A DNA stretch of 64,000 nt from Terriglobales bacterium (GCA_035691485.1 DASSIZ010000069.1:62001-126000); one strand, 5' to 3'; positions 17,133 to 26,585 are shown, numbered from the stretch's first letter. Made by a program: numbers and translations. Notes: generated from the letters alone by a model not told the origin.

Positions 17133-17594
17133 TCACGCGTTCGCCTGTTTTTCCGCAATATCCCCGATGACCGGCAATTTCCACATCTGCCCGCCGTAAG
17201 CCTTCACCAACATCAGCACCCAGAGCACCAGGAAGCCCAAGCCCACCAGCGGCCACAGGAGCAGCGTGGCCCAACCCAGGAACGGAATCGAGCTGAGGAA
17301 ACCCAGCAGCACCCAAATCACTGCCACTCCCACGTGGAAGAAAATCGACTGGAAGGCGTGGAAGCGGATGAACCGGCTGCGATTGTACGGTTCGAGCACC
17401 AGGAAAACGATCGCCGGAATAATGGTTACGTACGCCAGCAGGCCCGCTACGTTGTCGGTCAGGCCGCCCGCTGCGGTCGTCGTAGGCGCAACCGCCGCGC
17501 CCCCTGCGACCGATTGCGCTGGTCGGCCGCAACCAGGACAGTTATTTGCATTGTCGGGTAATTGCGCACCGCAATTGGAGCAGAACCGCGCCAT
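17133..17594 (-). CDS. Zinc-ribbon DUF4870-like membrane protein
   Basis: The ATG at 17594 is supported by GGAGG eight bases upstream and gives 153 residues; the open frame continues to 17738 without a ribosome site. MARFCSNCGAQLPDNANNCPGCGRP is a classic N-terminal zinc ribbon (CxxC...CxxC). An Ala/Thr linker follows, then three to four hydrophobic segments (LLAYVTIIPAIVFLVLEPY, FFHVGVAVIWVLLGFLSSI, LLLWPLVGLGFLVLWVLMLV). The order matches DUF4870/TM2-like inner-membrane proteins of unknown role. FIRFHAFQSIF is the conserved loop of that group. Confidence 0.85.
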   Translation of the reverse strand: MARFCSNCGAQLPDNANNCPGCGRPAQSVAGGAAVAPTTTAAGGLTDNVAGLLAYVTIIPAIVFLVLEPYNRSRFIRFHAFQSIFFHVGVAVIWVLLGFLSSIPFLGWATLLLWPLVGLGFLVLWVLMLVKAYGGQMWKLPVIGDIAEKQANA

Positions 17595-17757
17595 CGGAAT
17601 CGCCTCCAGGGCGGGGACATTATCAAAATCTCGCCCCGCAACGCAATGCAGCGTGCAAGCCCCATCGATTAAGGCCAGCAGTGCGCGTTTGCACGCATGT
17701 TTGCCATGATTCGTTTCAGAGGTATGCAGTGGCGACAACGATGTCCGGCCAGGGACG

Positions 17758-18261
17758 CTAGTCTCTGCTTTTTTGCCGGCTGGACCGGCACTGCGCGCAC
17801 ACTCCGTAGATCTGGAAAGTATGGCGCGTCGTCAGGTAGTGATGTTTCCGTCCGATCTCCTGCTCCAGGCGTCCTACCTCGGGCGAAAAAAATTCCACCG
17901 AGCCGCCGCATTCCGTGCACACCATGTGATGATGATTGCGCCGGTTGTACTGGTGTTCGTAACGCGTGATGCCGTCGTGAAACGCCACTTCGCTCGCCAG
18001 CCCGCATTCCGCGAGCAGTTTCAAAGTGCGGTACACAGTCGTAAAACCTATCCGCGGATCCTCTTTCTTGACCAGGCGGTGCAGCTCCTCGGTGGAGAGA
18101 TGCTCGCGCGTTTCCAGGAATGCGCGCAGGATCGTGTCCCTCTGCTCGGTGTGCTTCAGTCCGACCTTCTTCAGGTGATTATGAAAAATGCCCTCCGCTT
18201 CGCGCACGCTTTCCCGCGAAATCGTCGCTTGATCATCGACCCGTTTTTGAGCCGTGGACAT
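17758..18261 (-). CDS. fur: Fur-family metalloregulator
   Basis: This 167-residue repressor has a winged helix at about 30-95 (GLKHTEQRDTILRAFLE, then GFTTVYRTLKLLAECGLA). The dimerisation/metal domain follows, with HHHMVCTECGGSVEF and a second CxxC (CAQC) for structural zinc. The HEHQ-type sensing residues (YEHQYNRRNHHH) are present. The sequence fits Fur/PerR/Zur; the metal cannot be assigned by eye. HHHMVCTECG is a common Fur pattern. The gene converges on the DUF4870-like gene and its promoter side faces the acylase gene, so the two starts are divergent with a gap of under 100 bases. Confidence 0.9.
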   Translation of the reverse strand: MSTAQKRVDDQATISRESVREAEGIFHNHLKKVGLKHTEQRDTILRAFLETREHLSTEELHRLVKKEDPRIGFTTVYRTLKLLAECGLASEVAFHDGITRYEHQYNRRNHHHMVCTECGGSVEFFSPEVGRLEQEIGRKHHYLTTRHTFQIYGVCAQCRSSRQKSRD

Positions 18262-18357
18262 CGGCGTTACCCTGAAATGAGGATATCACTGACCCGCCGT
18301 GTGTCGTGCTTGGCATGGCTGTGTTGCGTGAAAGCCTGCTGCTAGAATTCGTAGTCG

Positions 18358-20877
18358 ATGGTCTCGCCGACCCTTGCCGCTCCACGACGCTCCGCGCGCC
18401 TCATTCTCCGCAGTATCACGCTAATAGTCTTACTCATTCTGGTCGCGGTTGCCGCCGCGTCTGTATGGTTGTATCGCGCCGCCCGCGCTTCCCTGCCGCA
18501 GCTTGACGGGGTTGTCCACACTGCGGTTTCTTCCCCGGTTACCATTATCCGCGATGGTCACGGGGTCCCGCACATCAGCGCGCAGAACATGGAGGACCTG
18601 CTTTTTGCTCAGGGCTATGTCACGGCTCAGGATCGCCTTTGGCAAATGGACATGACGCGGCGTTACATCGCCGGCGAACTTGCGGAAGTACTCGGACCCG
18701 AGTACGTCAGGAACGATCGCTACCAGCGCACGCTCGGCATGCGGCAGGTGGCGCAGCGCGGCGCCGCGACTGTTTCCGACACGGACCGCCATCTTCTCGA
18801 GGCGTATGCCCGCGGCGTCAACGCCTTCATCGATTCGCATCGCCGAGCGCTGCCCGTCGAATTCCGCATCCTTGGCTACAGTCCACGCCCCTGGCTGGTG
18901 GAGGACACATTCCTCATCGCGTGCATGTTCAACGAGATGCTCAACCTGTTCTACGTCGAAGACATGCTGGCGCGCGAACGCGTTGTCTCGCGTATGCCCG
19001 CCGATCTCGCCGCTGATCTTTTTCCCAACACATCGCGCCGCGACCACCCGCCGGCACAAGAAAACCGGCGGTGGGGGATGGTCGATGGCCATTCGGCGCA
19101 CAATATCGTCAACAACCAACGACTAGTGACGAGCGAGTCCTATGCGATCGACCATCCGGCACCGGCCTTAGCTACCGCCATCGACCGACGAGTATCGATG
19201 ACCAACGTCTTCGCTTCTCACGTCGACCGCCAACCGTCGACCGTCGACGCATTTTTCCCCGGCTCCAACAACTGGGTCCTTTCCGGCGCGCACACCGTCT
19301 CAGGCAAGCCGCTCCTGTCGAACGACATGCACCTTCAGCACCACATCCCCAATGTCTGGTACGAAGTGCACCTCACCGCCGACGATCTCGACGTCGCCGG
19401 GGTCACCGCACCCGGCTTGCCCCTGGTCCTGGTCGGTCACAACCGCCGCATCGCGTGGGGCTTCACTAATCTGGGCCCGGCTGTCACCGATCTCTACCTG
19501 GAAGCCTTCGACAAGAATGGCCAGTACGAAACTCCCGAAGGAAGTCGAAGCCCTGAGCATCGGCACGAACTGATCAAGGTGAAAGGCCAGGCCGATGTTG
19601 CGCTCGACGTCACTATCACGCGCCATGGTCCCATCGTCACCGGCCTGCTGCCCGGGGAAACTCGCCCGCTGGCGTTGAAATGGACGCTCTGGGATCCGAA
19701 TCTGCTCACCGGCACTTTGCAATGCATTCGCGAGTTCGATCTGGCACGGAACTGGGAGGACTTTCGCCGTGCCGCCTCGCATTTCGGAGGTCCGGGCCAA
19801 AACGTCGTTTACGCCGATGTGGACGGTCATATCGGCTACCAGGCGACAGGTTGGGTCCCGCTGCGCGCGGCCGGCGACGCTACCAAGCCGGTTCCAGGCA
19901 ATGTTGAAACCTATGAGTGGACAGGCTACGTGCCCTTCGACAGCATGCCCAGCGTTTTTGATCCGCCCTCCGGGATCATCGGCACCGCCAATGGGCGCGT
20001 CACACCTGACGGCTATTCCTACCTGATAAGCGCGGAGTGGATGTCGCCCTACCGCGCCGACCGTATCTACCAGGTGCTGCAGCAGGACAAGAAATTCTCG
20101 CCCGCCGACATGCTTGCTCTTCAGACCGACATCTACTCTGACCTGGATCGCTTCTTCGCCCGGCAATTCGCCACGGCAGTCGACCACATGCCCTCGGCCT
20201 CGCAGCGCGTGCGCCAGGCTGCCGACCTGATGCGCAATTGGGATGGCCGGCTGACCGTCGATTCTGCCGCGCCCACCATTGCCGTTGGTGCGCGCCGCGA
20301 GTTGCAACGTATGTTGTTGGAGCCATACCTCGGCGCCGCTTCGACGGGAAATCCCGACAGCGGCTGGCGCGAATACCATTGGCAGAACTCTGCTGTGTGG
20401 CTGGAGAATCTTCTAACTGAGCGCCCGCAGCGCTGGCTGCCGAAGAACTACAAATCGTGGGACGATCTATTGGCCGCCGCGGTGGAGCAGGCCATCAGCG
20501 CAAAATACGCCCCCCGCCATCTCGCTTCCTGGAAATGGGGTCCCACCCATCCTGTGTACCTGCAGCACCCTCTCTTTGGCCGCGTTCCGTTCCTGAATCG
20601 CTGGACCGGTCCCGGCCGCCTGCCGCAGTCCGGCGACGGCACCACGGTCAAGCAAGTCGGGCTCGGCTTCGGCCCCTCCGAGCGGCTGACGGTGGACTTC
20701 AGCAACCTCGACGCTTCAACTTTGAACATCGTCAGCGGCGAAGCTGGGAACTTCCTAAGCCCTTATTTTATGGACCAATGGCAGGCGTGGTACCAGGGAA
20801 CAACCTTCCCACTTGCGTTTTCTGCGGACTCCGTGCAGAAGTCCCGCGTTCATGAGTTGAAATTGGAACCGAAATAA
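18358..20877 (+). CDS. Penicillin-acylase-family Ntn hydrolase
   Basis: This 839-residue precursor has an N-terminal membrane/signal helix (17-37). An alpha-chain segment follows (GVPHISAQNMEDLLFAQGYV, QDRLWQMDM), and self-cleavage is expected before Ser303 in PGSNNWVLSG. The beta chain contains GKPLLSNDMHLQHHIPNVWY and the late Asn region. The family hydrolyses amides such as beta-lactam side chains, acyl-homoserine lactones or peptides in the periplasm. Between about residues 225 and 298 the spacer is low-complexity and its DNA resembles the repeat-rich intergenic sequence seen elsewhere. The substrate is unknown. Confidence 0.92.
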   Translation: MVSPTLAAPRRSARLILRSITLIVLLILVAVAAASVWLYRAARASLPQLDGVVHTAVSSPVTIIRDGHGVPHISAQNMEDLLFAQGYVTAQDRLWQMDMTRRYIAGELAEVLGPEYVRNDRYQRTLGMRQVAQRGAATVSDTDRHLLEAYARGVNAFIDSHRRALPVEFRILGYSPRPWLVEDTFLIACMFNEMLNLFYVEDMLARERVVSRMPADLAADLFPNTSRRDHPPAQENRRWGMVDGHSAHNIVNNQRLVTSESYAIDHPAPALATAIDRRVSMTNVFASHVDRQPSTVDAFFPGSNNWVLSGAHTVSGKPLLSNDMHLQHHIPNVWYEVHLTADDLDVAGVTAPGLPLVLVGHNRRIAWGFTNLGPAVTDLYLEAFDKNGQYETPEGSRSPEHRHELIKVKGQADVALDVTITRHGPIVTGLLPGETRPLALKWTLWDPNLLTGTLQCIREFDLARNWEDFRRAASHFGGPGQNVVYADVDGHIGYQATGWVPLRAAGDATKPVPGNVETYEWTGYVPFDSMPSVFDPPSGIIGTANGRVTPDGYSYLISAEWMSPYRADRIYQVLQQDKKFSPADMLALQTDIYSDLDRFFARQFATAVDHMPSASQRVRQAADLMRNWDGRLTVDSAAPTIAVGARRELQRMLLEPYLGAASTGNPDSGWREYHWQNSAVWLENLLTERPQRWLPKNYKSWDDLLAAAVEQAISAKYAPRHLASWKWGPTHPVYLQHPLFGRVPFLNRWTGPGRLPQSGDGTTVKQVGLGFGPSERLTVDFSNLDASTLNIVSGEAGNFLSPYFMDQWQAWYQGTTFPLAFSADSVQKSRVHELKLEPK

Positions 20878-20905
20878 TTGGTGTGTTGAAAGGCTAGCTG
20901 TTGAG

Positions 20906-22117
20906 CTAATCGACGACTCTGACGTCAAAAGCTTTTCCGACAATATCAATCTGCGTCGACTGTGGCATGTTCGTGGTTGTGTCGTAAATAATCAGTTCGC
21001 CACCCTCGATCACGTACACCACATTCCGGCCCGACAAGGGTTCAATCCCCGTCACGTCTCCACCACCCGCCGCCGACGTCACCGCCGTTCCCGCCGATAT
21101 GTCATAAATTGACAAGCATCCCCGCACCGTGTTGGTGCACGTCCGGGATGCGATAAACAGCTTGTTGTTCGCGCCCAACGCCATGAGCGTGTGAACCCCG
21201 TCGCTGATCGCCACTCCTGACTTATTCACTGCCAGGCTGCTCGCGTTCACGACGTCCAACTTGCCGCCGCTAGCTGTCGTACCCGCCACGTAAAGATTTC
21301 CGGAGCTGTCCAGCATGCCGAACCTTGCCGCCGACACGGCCACCGTCGCACCCGGCGCATTGGACGTCATATCCAACACCGTTACCTTGGCCAAGTTCCC
21401 GCCGCACTCCGGGCCGCAATTCATGATGTAGGCCTTGCTGTCGTCGCTGCTGAACACCCCGTAAACCGGCCGGTCGAACCCACTCACCGTAGTCACCGTC
21501 TTCGCAGCTGTATCCACAACAAACATCTGGTCCGTACCATCCGCGAAGGCCAGCAGTTTGCTGCCGTTGTGGCTGAGCACGACTCGCCGCGCCGCCGGCA
21601 CCGCGATCGTACTCGTCAGCGTGCCCCCCGTCGCATTCAACACCTCCACGGCGCCGGAGGGTCCTGACATCGGTGCATTCGGCACCGCCACGTAGACAGT
21701 CGTGCTGTCCTGCGCCACCACAAAACTTTCGGTGAATGCGGGAAGCGGAATCTGCGTCGTGATCGACTCCGTCGCGTTTGTGATCACCGCAATCGTGCTG
21801 GCCCCCTGGTCGAATACCAGGGTCAGCTTCTTGTCCGGCGTCAGAACCATTTGCGACGGGTTCGCACCCGCACTGATGACATTGGCCGGCGTCGAGGACG
21901 TGGTGCCGTTCGCGTTCGAGACCACCGTCGTATTGACTGTATCATTGGCCGCGTTGATGATATCGATCTGGCTCTGGAAGTTGTTGCTGATGAAGGCGCG
22001 CTTCTTGATACCACTGACGGTACTGCGGGAAGAACTGGTGTTGCTTCCGCCGCCGCCACATGAAAGCAGCGTGCCCAATGTCGCCGTGCAAAAAGCCAGG
22101 ATGATTGCTCGCTTCAA
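20906..22117 (-). CDS. Exported beta-propeller lipoprotein
   Basis: A TTG at 22117 with GGAG four bases upstream starts right before the lipoprotein signal (KRAIILAFCTATLGTLLSCGGGG). The frame is open to 22237, but that extension precedes the signal awkwardly. After the lipid-anchored Cys and a Ser/Gly linker come six to seven propeller blades (VVLSHNGSKLLAFADGTDQM, GVFSSDDSKAYIMNCGPECG, GVHTLMALGANNKLFIASRT). It resembles the propeller lipoprotein at 4038 in design but is clearly diverged. The ligand or activity is unknown. It is convergent with the acylase gene. Confidence 0.82.
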   Translation of the reverse strand: MKRAIILAFCTATLGTLLSCGGGGSNTSSSRSTVSGIKKRAFISNNFQSQIDIINAANDTVNTTVVSNANGTTSSTPANVISAGANPSQMVLTPDKKLTLVFDQGASTIAVITNATESITTQIPLPAFTESFVVAQDSTTVYVAVPNAPMSGPSGAVEVLNATGGTLTSTIAVPAARRVVLSHNGSKLLAFADGTDQMFVVDTAAKTVTTVSGFDRPVYGVFSSDDSKAYIMNCGPECGGNLAKVTVLDMTSNAPGATVAVSAARFGMLDSSGNLYVAGTTASGGKLDVVNASSLAVNKSGVAISDGVHTLMALGANNKLFIASRTCTNTVRGCLSIYDISAGTAVTSAAGGGDVTGIEPLSGRNVVYVIEGGELIIYDTTTNMPQSTQIDIVGKAFDVRVVD

Positions 22118-22367
22118 AACGCTCCGGACTCCGCCTACTGGAATCGAATTGCGTCGCTGGAATCGCCAATTATAACAAACGACTTGGGAGCGTCGGCTTC
22201 CAGCCATCCCGCCCTTCGTAGTACATTTGTTGAACACATGGAAGCGGTTTCAAGGTCCATGCGGCTTCCGTTGCGCCGTGATCGGCGTCTCCGTACGGCT
22301 TGTGCCACCGAACGGAGGCAGGCGTCTTCGCCCGATTTCTGAAACCGCCCCGGGGACACAGCTACGC

Positions 22368-24236
22368 ATGCCACTTGACCTGATCGCACGCCTGAAACAA
22401 CGCCCGCTGCTCTGCGACGGAGCCATGGGCACGCTGCTGTACTCCAAGGGAATTTTCATCAACCGCTGTTACGACGAGCTCAACCTCGCCATGCCTGACC
22501 TGATCCGTGACATCCATCACGACTACTTTCAGGCGGGCGCAGAGATCGTCGAGACCAATACCTTTGGCGCGAACGCGTTCCGACTGGCGCGCCATGGCTG
22601 CGCCGAAAAAACCAAGGCAATCAATATCGCCGGCGCCACGCTCGCCCGCGAAGCAGCCAAAGCCTTCAGCGGCCTGGTCGCAGGATCGGTTGGCCCGCTG
22701 GGCGTTCGTATTGAGCCGCTCGGCAAGATTTCTCTGGATGAAGCGCACGCCGCTTTCATTGAGCAGATCTCAGCCCTGGTTGAAGGCGGGGTTGACCTGA
22801 TCATGCTGGAGACCTTTGGGTATCTCGACGAGATCCGCCAGGCGATTCGCGCTGCCCGCGACGTGAATCCCGACATTCCTGTCGTAGCCCAAGTCACCAT
22901 CGACGAAGACGGAAACTGCCTGGACGGCGCCAGTCCTGAAACTTTTGCCGCCAAGCTCCTGGACTGGGGTGCCGACGTAATCGGTTGCAATTGCAGCGTC
23001 GGTCCCGGCGCCATGCTGGGCGCCATGGAGCGCGTGCATCAGGCCGCCAACGGCGTCCCGCTCGCCGCACAACCAAACGCCGGCATGCCGCGCGCGGTCG
23101 AGGGCCGTAACATCTATCTTTGCTCGCCCGAGTACATGGCGAACTATATCCCGCAATTCATCGCTGCCGGGGTTCGTCTGATTGGCGGCTGCTGCGGCAC
23201 AACGCCGGAGCACATCAAGTTCATGAAGTCATTTGTGCGCGCCGACGCCGCCAAGGGCGCCGCCTCGCCGGCGGTGGTCAAGAAGAAGAGCGAGGCGCCG
23301 GTGGTTCCCACGCTGCCCTTGGAACAGCGCACCAGGCTTGGGGCCAGGATCGCGCGTCGCGAGTTTGCCATCTTGATCGAAATCGTTCCCCCGCGTGGCG
23401 CGCAGCCGACAAAGGAAATCGAAGCGGCCCGCTACCTCAAATCGGTCGGCGTCGATGCCATCAATATTCCCGACAGTCCTCGCGCCTCCGCCCGCATGAG
23501 CAACCAGGCCCTGGCCACCATCATGCAGCAGCGGGTCGGCATCGAACCCGTTCTCCATTACACCTGCCGCGACCGAAACGTGCTCGGCATTCAATCCGAC
23601 TTGCTCGGCGCCGAAGCCCTCGGCATCCGCAACCTTATTTGCATAACCGGCGATCCGCCGAAGATGGGCAACTATCCCGACGCGACCGCCGTCTTCGACG
23701 TGGACGCCATCGGACTGGTCAACATCGTCTCGGGGCTGAACCGGGGTCTCGACTTGGGCGGCAATCCGATCGGCGCCGCCACCGCGTTTGTTATCGGCGT
23801 CGGTGCCAATCCCGGCGTGCCCAACCTCGACGAGGAAGTTCGCCGCTTTGAATACAAAGTTGAAGCCGGAGCCGAATACGCCGTCACCCAGCCAGTGTTC
23901 GACCTGGCTTTGCTGGAGCAATTCCTGCGCCGCATCGAGCACTGCCGCATTCCCTTGCTCGCCGGCATCTGGCCGCTGGTCAGCGCGCGCAATGCCGAAT
24001 TCATGCAAAGTGAACTGGGGGTTGCCGTGCCCGACGACATCATGCAGCGCATGAACCGCGCCGCCACCGCTGAAGCCGCCCGTGCCGAAGGTGTCGCCAT
24101 TGCCCGGGAGATGCTGTTGGCGGTCCGGGAAATGGTCCAAGGCGTTCAGATCAGCGCCCCGCTGGGCCGCTTCGCCGCCGCTGTCGATGTCCTCGAAGCA
24201 CTTGGGACCCGGTCCACCGGCAGCGCCAGCGCATAG
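22368..24236 (+). CDS. Bifunctional homocysteine S-methyltransferase / methylenetetrahydrofolate reductase
   Basis: The ATG at 22368 (MPLDLIARLKQRPLLCDGAM) is used; the frame is open to 22227. The first 300 residues are a zinc-dependent homocysteine methyltransferase barrel with zinc ligands in IGCNCSVGP and IGGCCGTTPEH. After an Ala/Lys-rich linker, residues 335 on are MTHFR (FAILIEIVPPRGAQPTKEIE, HYTCRDRN, ICITGDPPKMGNYP, YAVTQPVFDLALLEQFL). The fusion is the YitJ-like arrangement known in Bacillus, coupling 5-methyl-THF formation to methionine synthesis. About 622 residues matches that family. Two tandem dyad elements follow the stop. Confidence 0.93.
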   Translation: MPLDLIARLKQRPLLCDGAMGTLLYSKGIFINRCYDELNLAMPDLIRDIHHDYFQAGAEIVETNTFGANAFRLARHGCAEKTKAINIAGATLAREAAKAFSGLVAGSVGPLGVRIEPLGKISLDEAHAAFIEQISALVEGGVDLIMLETFGYLDEIRQAIRAARDVNPDIPVVAQVTIDEDGNCLDGASPETFAAKLLDWGADVIGCNCSVGPGAMLGAMERVHQAANGVPLAAQPNAGMPRAVEGRNIYLCSPEYMANYIPQFIAAGVRLIGGCCGTTPEHIKFMKSFVRADAAKGAASPAVVKKKSEAPVVPTLPLEQRTRLGARIARREFAILIEIVPPRGAQPTKEIEAARYLKSVGVDAINIPDSPRASARMSNQALATIMQQRVGIEPVLHYTCRDRNVLGIQSDLLGAEALGIRNLICITGDPPKMGNYPDATAVFDVDAIGLVNIVSGLNRGLDLGGNPIGAATAFVIGVGANPGVPNLDEEVRRFEYKVEAGAEYAVTQPVFDLALLEQFLRRIEHCRIPLLAGIWPLVSARNAEFMQSELGVAVPDDIMQRMNRAATAEAARAEGVAIAREMLLAVREMVQGVQISAPLGRFAAAVDVLEALGTRSTGSASA

Positions 24237-24249
24237 AACTCCCCGCATA

Positions 24250-24298
24250 TATTGCACGATTTATGGTGCCTTTTGTGTATTGCACTATTTATGGTGCT
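24250..24298. repeat. Two tandem 21-bp repeats each containing a GCAC-N8-GTGC dyad
   Basis: Bases 24250-24270 and 24278-24298 differ at two positions and are spaced 28 bp start to start. Each has inner inverted half-sites GCAC and GTGC eight bases apart. They lie 14 bases after the methyltransferase/MTHFR stop and about 145 bases before xseB, so they could be tandem operators for xseB or a 3' processing signal. Confidence 0.55.
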
Positions 24299-24443
24299 TT
24301 CTGAATGCTGTCAATCAGTTGCATGCCTCTACTGACCTAAAGTGCGAGCGTCGACATCGGCCATCTGCACTTGCGGGGTTGTCCCAAATATTCCGGGTGC
24401 GGGTTTGGGAAACTGGATTAGAATTAATTGTTGAGGAGTGGCT

Positions 24444-24683
24444 TTGCCCAAGTTCGAAGAGTGCTTGCAGAGGCTGGAAAAGATCGTGGATGAGCTGGAA
24501 AAGGGAAACGTACCCTTAGAACAGGCCATCAAGCTCTTCGAAGAGGGTGTCCGGCTCTCCAACTCCTGTCGCCAGGAACTGGAGGCCGCCGAAGGCAAGG
24601 TGGAAATCCTCCTGAAGCAAAACGGCAAACTACAACCTGAACCTTTCGAACCCTCGGCTGAACGCGCCGAGGCCAAGTCTTAG
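24444..24683 (+). CDS. xseB: Exodeoxyribonuclease VII small subunit
   Basis: The product of 79 residues matches XseB: FEECLQRLEKIVDELEKGNV, PLEQAIKLFEEGVRLSN and CRQELEAAEGKVEILL, a helical hairpin that binds XseA around the nuclease. The start is decided by AGGAG at 24434-24438. It is five bases from TTG 24444, while GTG 24438 would overlap it. XseA is not in this window. Exonuclease VII degrades single-stranded DNA in mismatch repair and recombination. Confidence 0.92.
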   Translation: MPKFEECLQRLEKIVDELEKGNVPLEQAIKLFEEGVRLSNSCRQELEAAEGKVEILLKQNGKLQPEPFEPSAERAEAKS

Positions 24684-24726
24684 TTCAATCGGGACAGCCG
24701 CACATTCAGTTTCGAAAGGGGGCCCC

Positions 24727-25098
24727 ATGCAGTCTCTAAGTATCGTAATCGCAAGCAACGATGGCCAGGCCGCCGGGCAGCTCGCCGCCTCGTTAAACCA
24801 TCACTTTGGCACCGTGTCCGTCGCCGGGACGCTGGACGAAGTCCGCCACGCTATTCCCAAGCATCGCGCGCACGTCGCTGTCGTCGATCTGGAGTTGGCT
24901 TCAGTGGATGATGTCCAAGAACTTGCCCGCGAGTTCAACAACACCAGCATCGTGTGCACGCATCGCATCCCCGATGAAGAGATGTGGGCCGCTGCCCTCG
25001 CCGCCGGCGCGGTGGATTGCTGCTACGCCAGCGACGTCGCCTGCATCGTCGAGGCGGTGACCCGCAACGTGAAGCTTGCCCGCTCGAGAGCTGCCTGA
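24727..25098 (+). CDS. Receiver-like single-domain protein
   Basis: This 123-residue protein has a receiver-like alternation: LSIVIASNDGQAAGQLAASL, VSVAGTLDEVRHAI, HVAVVDLELASVDDVQELAR, TSIVCTHRIPDEEMWAAALA, then AGAVDCCYASDVACIVEAV. The Asp in VVDLELA is at the phosphoacceptor site. The N-terminal acidic pair is reduced (ASND) and the Lys after strand 5 is replaced by Ala/Ser (CYASD). It is therefore an atypical receiver, possibly not phosphorylated in the normal way. A strong terminator follows. Confidence 0.7.
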   Translation: MQSLSIVIASNDGQAAGQLAASLNHHFGTVSVAGTLDEVRHAIPKHRAHVAVVDLELASVDDVQELAREFNNTSIVCTHRIPDEEMWAAALAAGAVDCCYASDVACIVEAVTRNVKLARSRAA

Positions 25099-25144
25099 TC
25101 TCGCGTTTGCGTCCGAGGTCCGGCAATCAAGGTTTCGGGAATCC

Positions 25145-25170
25145 AACCCGCTCTTCGGAGCGGGTTTTTC
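25145..25170 (+). terminator. Rho-independent terminator with UUCG tetraloop
   Basis: AACCCGCTC pairs with GAGCGGGTT around a TTCG loop and runs into a T-tract. It lies 47 bases after the receiver-like gene stop. Confidence 0.85.
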
Positions 25171-25238
25171 TCTATTGCGATGTGGCATGCGACCGCTCCA
25201 CCGACCCGCTACGCCATCCCGCTACAATAGAAAAGCGA

Positions 25239-26498
25239 ATGAAACGACTCCTCCTCCTCTCCAGCACCACCGGCTACCAGGCGCAACAGTTCCGCGCTGC
25301 CGCCGAGCGCATCGGACTTCCACTCGTGCTCGCTACTGACTCCTGCCACGCACTTGACGATCCCTGGGGCGACGGCGCCATTTCGATACGTTTCCAGAAA
25401 CCGCGCGAGTCGGCTGGAAAAATCCGTGAATTCGCCCAGCACCATCCGATTCAAGGCGTCACTGCGATCGGAGACGGACCCACCGCCACTGCCGCCCTGG
25501 TCGCGCGCGATCTCCGGCTCCGCTTCCACCCTCCGGAAGGCGTCGAACTCTGCCACAACAAGTTCCTGGCCCGCGAGCGCTACAAGCAGGCCGGCATGCG
25601 CGTTCCCTGGTACATGCGCTTCAAGGTGGTCTCCAATCCTGCGGAAGTCGGTGGCGCTGTTCCTTATCCTTGCGTGCTGAAACCGCTGGGGCTGTCCGCC
25701 AGCCGCGGCGTCATTCGCGCCAACAACGGAAAGGAATTTGTCGCTGCCTTCAGGCGCATCGTTGCCCTGCTGCAGCAAAAAGAAGTGCGGGTCATGCGCG
25801 ACGAAAGCGCCGGCTGGATCCAGGTGGAATCATTCATCCCCGGTCGTGAGGTTGCGGTCGAGGGGCTCGTCACCGCGGGACGGTTACGCGTGCTGGCAAT
25901 CTTCGACAAGCCCGATCCCCTGGACGGTCCATTCTTCGAAGAGACCATTTATGTCACGCCATCGCGCTTCAGCGATACCGCGCAGCAGTCGATCATCGAT
26001 TGCACGGAACAGGCCGTCAGCGCCCTCGGACTCACAGACGGCCCGATTCACGCTGAATTACGCGTCAACAGCGAGGGCCCGTGGATGCTGGAAATTGCCG
26101 CGCGTCCGATCGGAGGACTGTGCGCCGGCGCTCTCCGATTCCAATGCGACGGGGAATTGATCTCATTGGAAGAACTCATTCTCCGGCACGCTTCCGGTGA
26201 GAATGTCGGGCACATGTCGCGGGAAAGTTGCGCCTCAGGCGTGATGATGATTCCCATACCTCACGAGGGCATTTACGAAGGCGTGGAGAACGTGGATGCT
26301 GCGCGGCAGGTACCGGACATCGAGCGCGTCGAGATTACCGCCAAGCTGCGCCAGAAACTGGTGCCGCTGCCCGAAGGCGCCAGTTACCTCGGCTTCATCT
26401 TCGCCCGCGCACCAGACACGTACGCCGTGGAAGCCGCGCTGCGCGAATCGCACCGCCGCCTCCGCTTCCTGATCTCGAGCGCCATTCCGGTTGTGTAG
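25239..26498 (+). CDS. ATP-grasp ligase of unknown substrate
   Basis: The ATG at 25239 (MKRLLLLSSTTGYQAQQF) gives 419 residues. Residues 1-100 form a preATP-grasp Rossmann-like domain. The ATP-grasp core follows: FLARERYKQAGMRVPWYM, YPCVLKPLGLSASRGVI (phosphate-binding Lys and loop), IQVESFIPGREVAVEGLVT, and the metal triad around HAELRVNSEGPWMLEIAAR. The C-terminal 110 residues resemble the LAL_C2-type domain of L-amino-acid ligases. It likely forms an amide or peptide bond. The gene is single, between two hairpins. Confidence 0.85.
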   Translation: MKRLLLLSSTTGYQAQQFRAAAERIGLPLVLATDSCHALDDPWGDGAISIRFQKPRESAGKIREFAQHHPIQGVTAIGDGPTATAALVARDLRLRFHPPEGVELCHNKFLARERYKQAGMRVPWYMRFKVVSNPAEVGGAVPYPCVLKPLGLSASRGVIRANNGKEFVAAFRRIVALLQQKEVRVMRDESAGWIQVESFIPGREVAVEGLVTAGRLRVLAIFDKPDPLDGPFFEETIYVTPSRFSDTAQQSIIDCTEQAVSALGLTDGPIHAELRVNSEGPWMLEIAARPIGGLCAGALRFQCDGELISLEELILRHASGENVGHMSRESCASGVMMIPIPHEGIYEGVENVDAARQVPDIERVEITAKLRQKLVPLPEGASYLGFIFARAPDTYAVEAALRESHRRLRFLISSAIPVV

Positions 26499-26528
26499 CC
26501 GCTGCGGCGCTCTGGTTGAACAAAACAC

Positions 26529-26553
26529 AACGCGCTCTCAAACGGAGCGCGTT
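26529..26553. terminator. Hairpin between convergent ATP-grasp and YggX genes
   Basis: AACGCGCTC and GAGCGCGTT form a 9-bp stem with a 7-base loop. On the minus strand it is followed by a TGTGTTTTGTT stretch, so it may mainly stop transcription coming from the YggX side. Confidence 0.6.
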
Positions 26554-26585
26554 CCTGCTCCAGAGTGTTCTCTGAAGGCTGCAAA

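Noticed and set aside
25221-25232. TACAAT near the ATP-grasp gene start as a -10 element.
   Set aside because: No -35 hexamer at 16-18 bases, so the promoter call is not supported.
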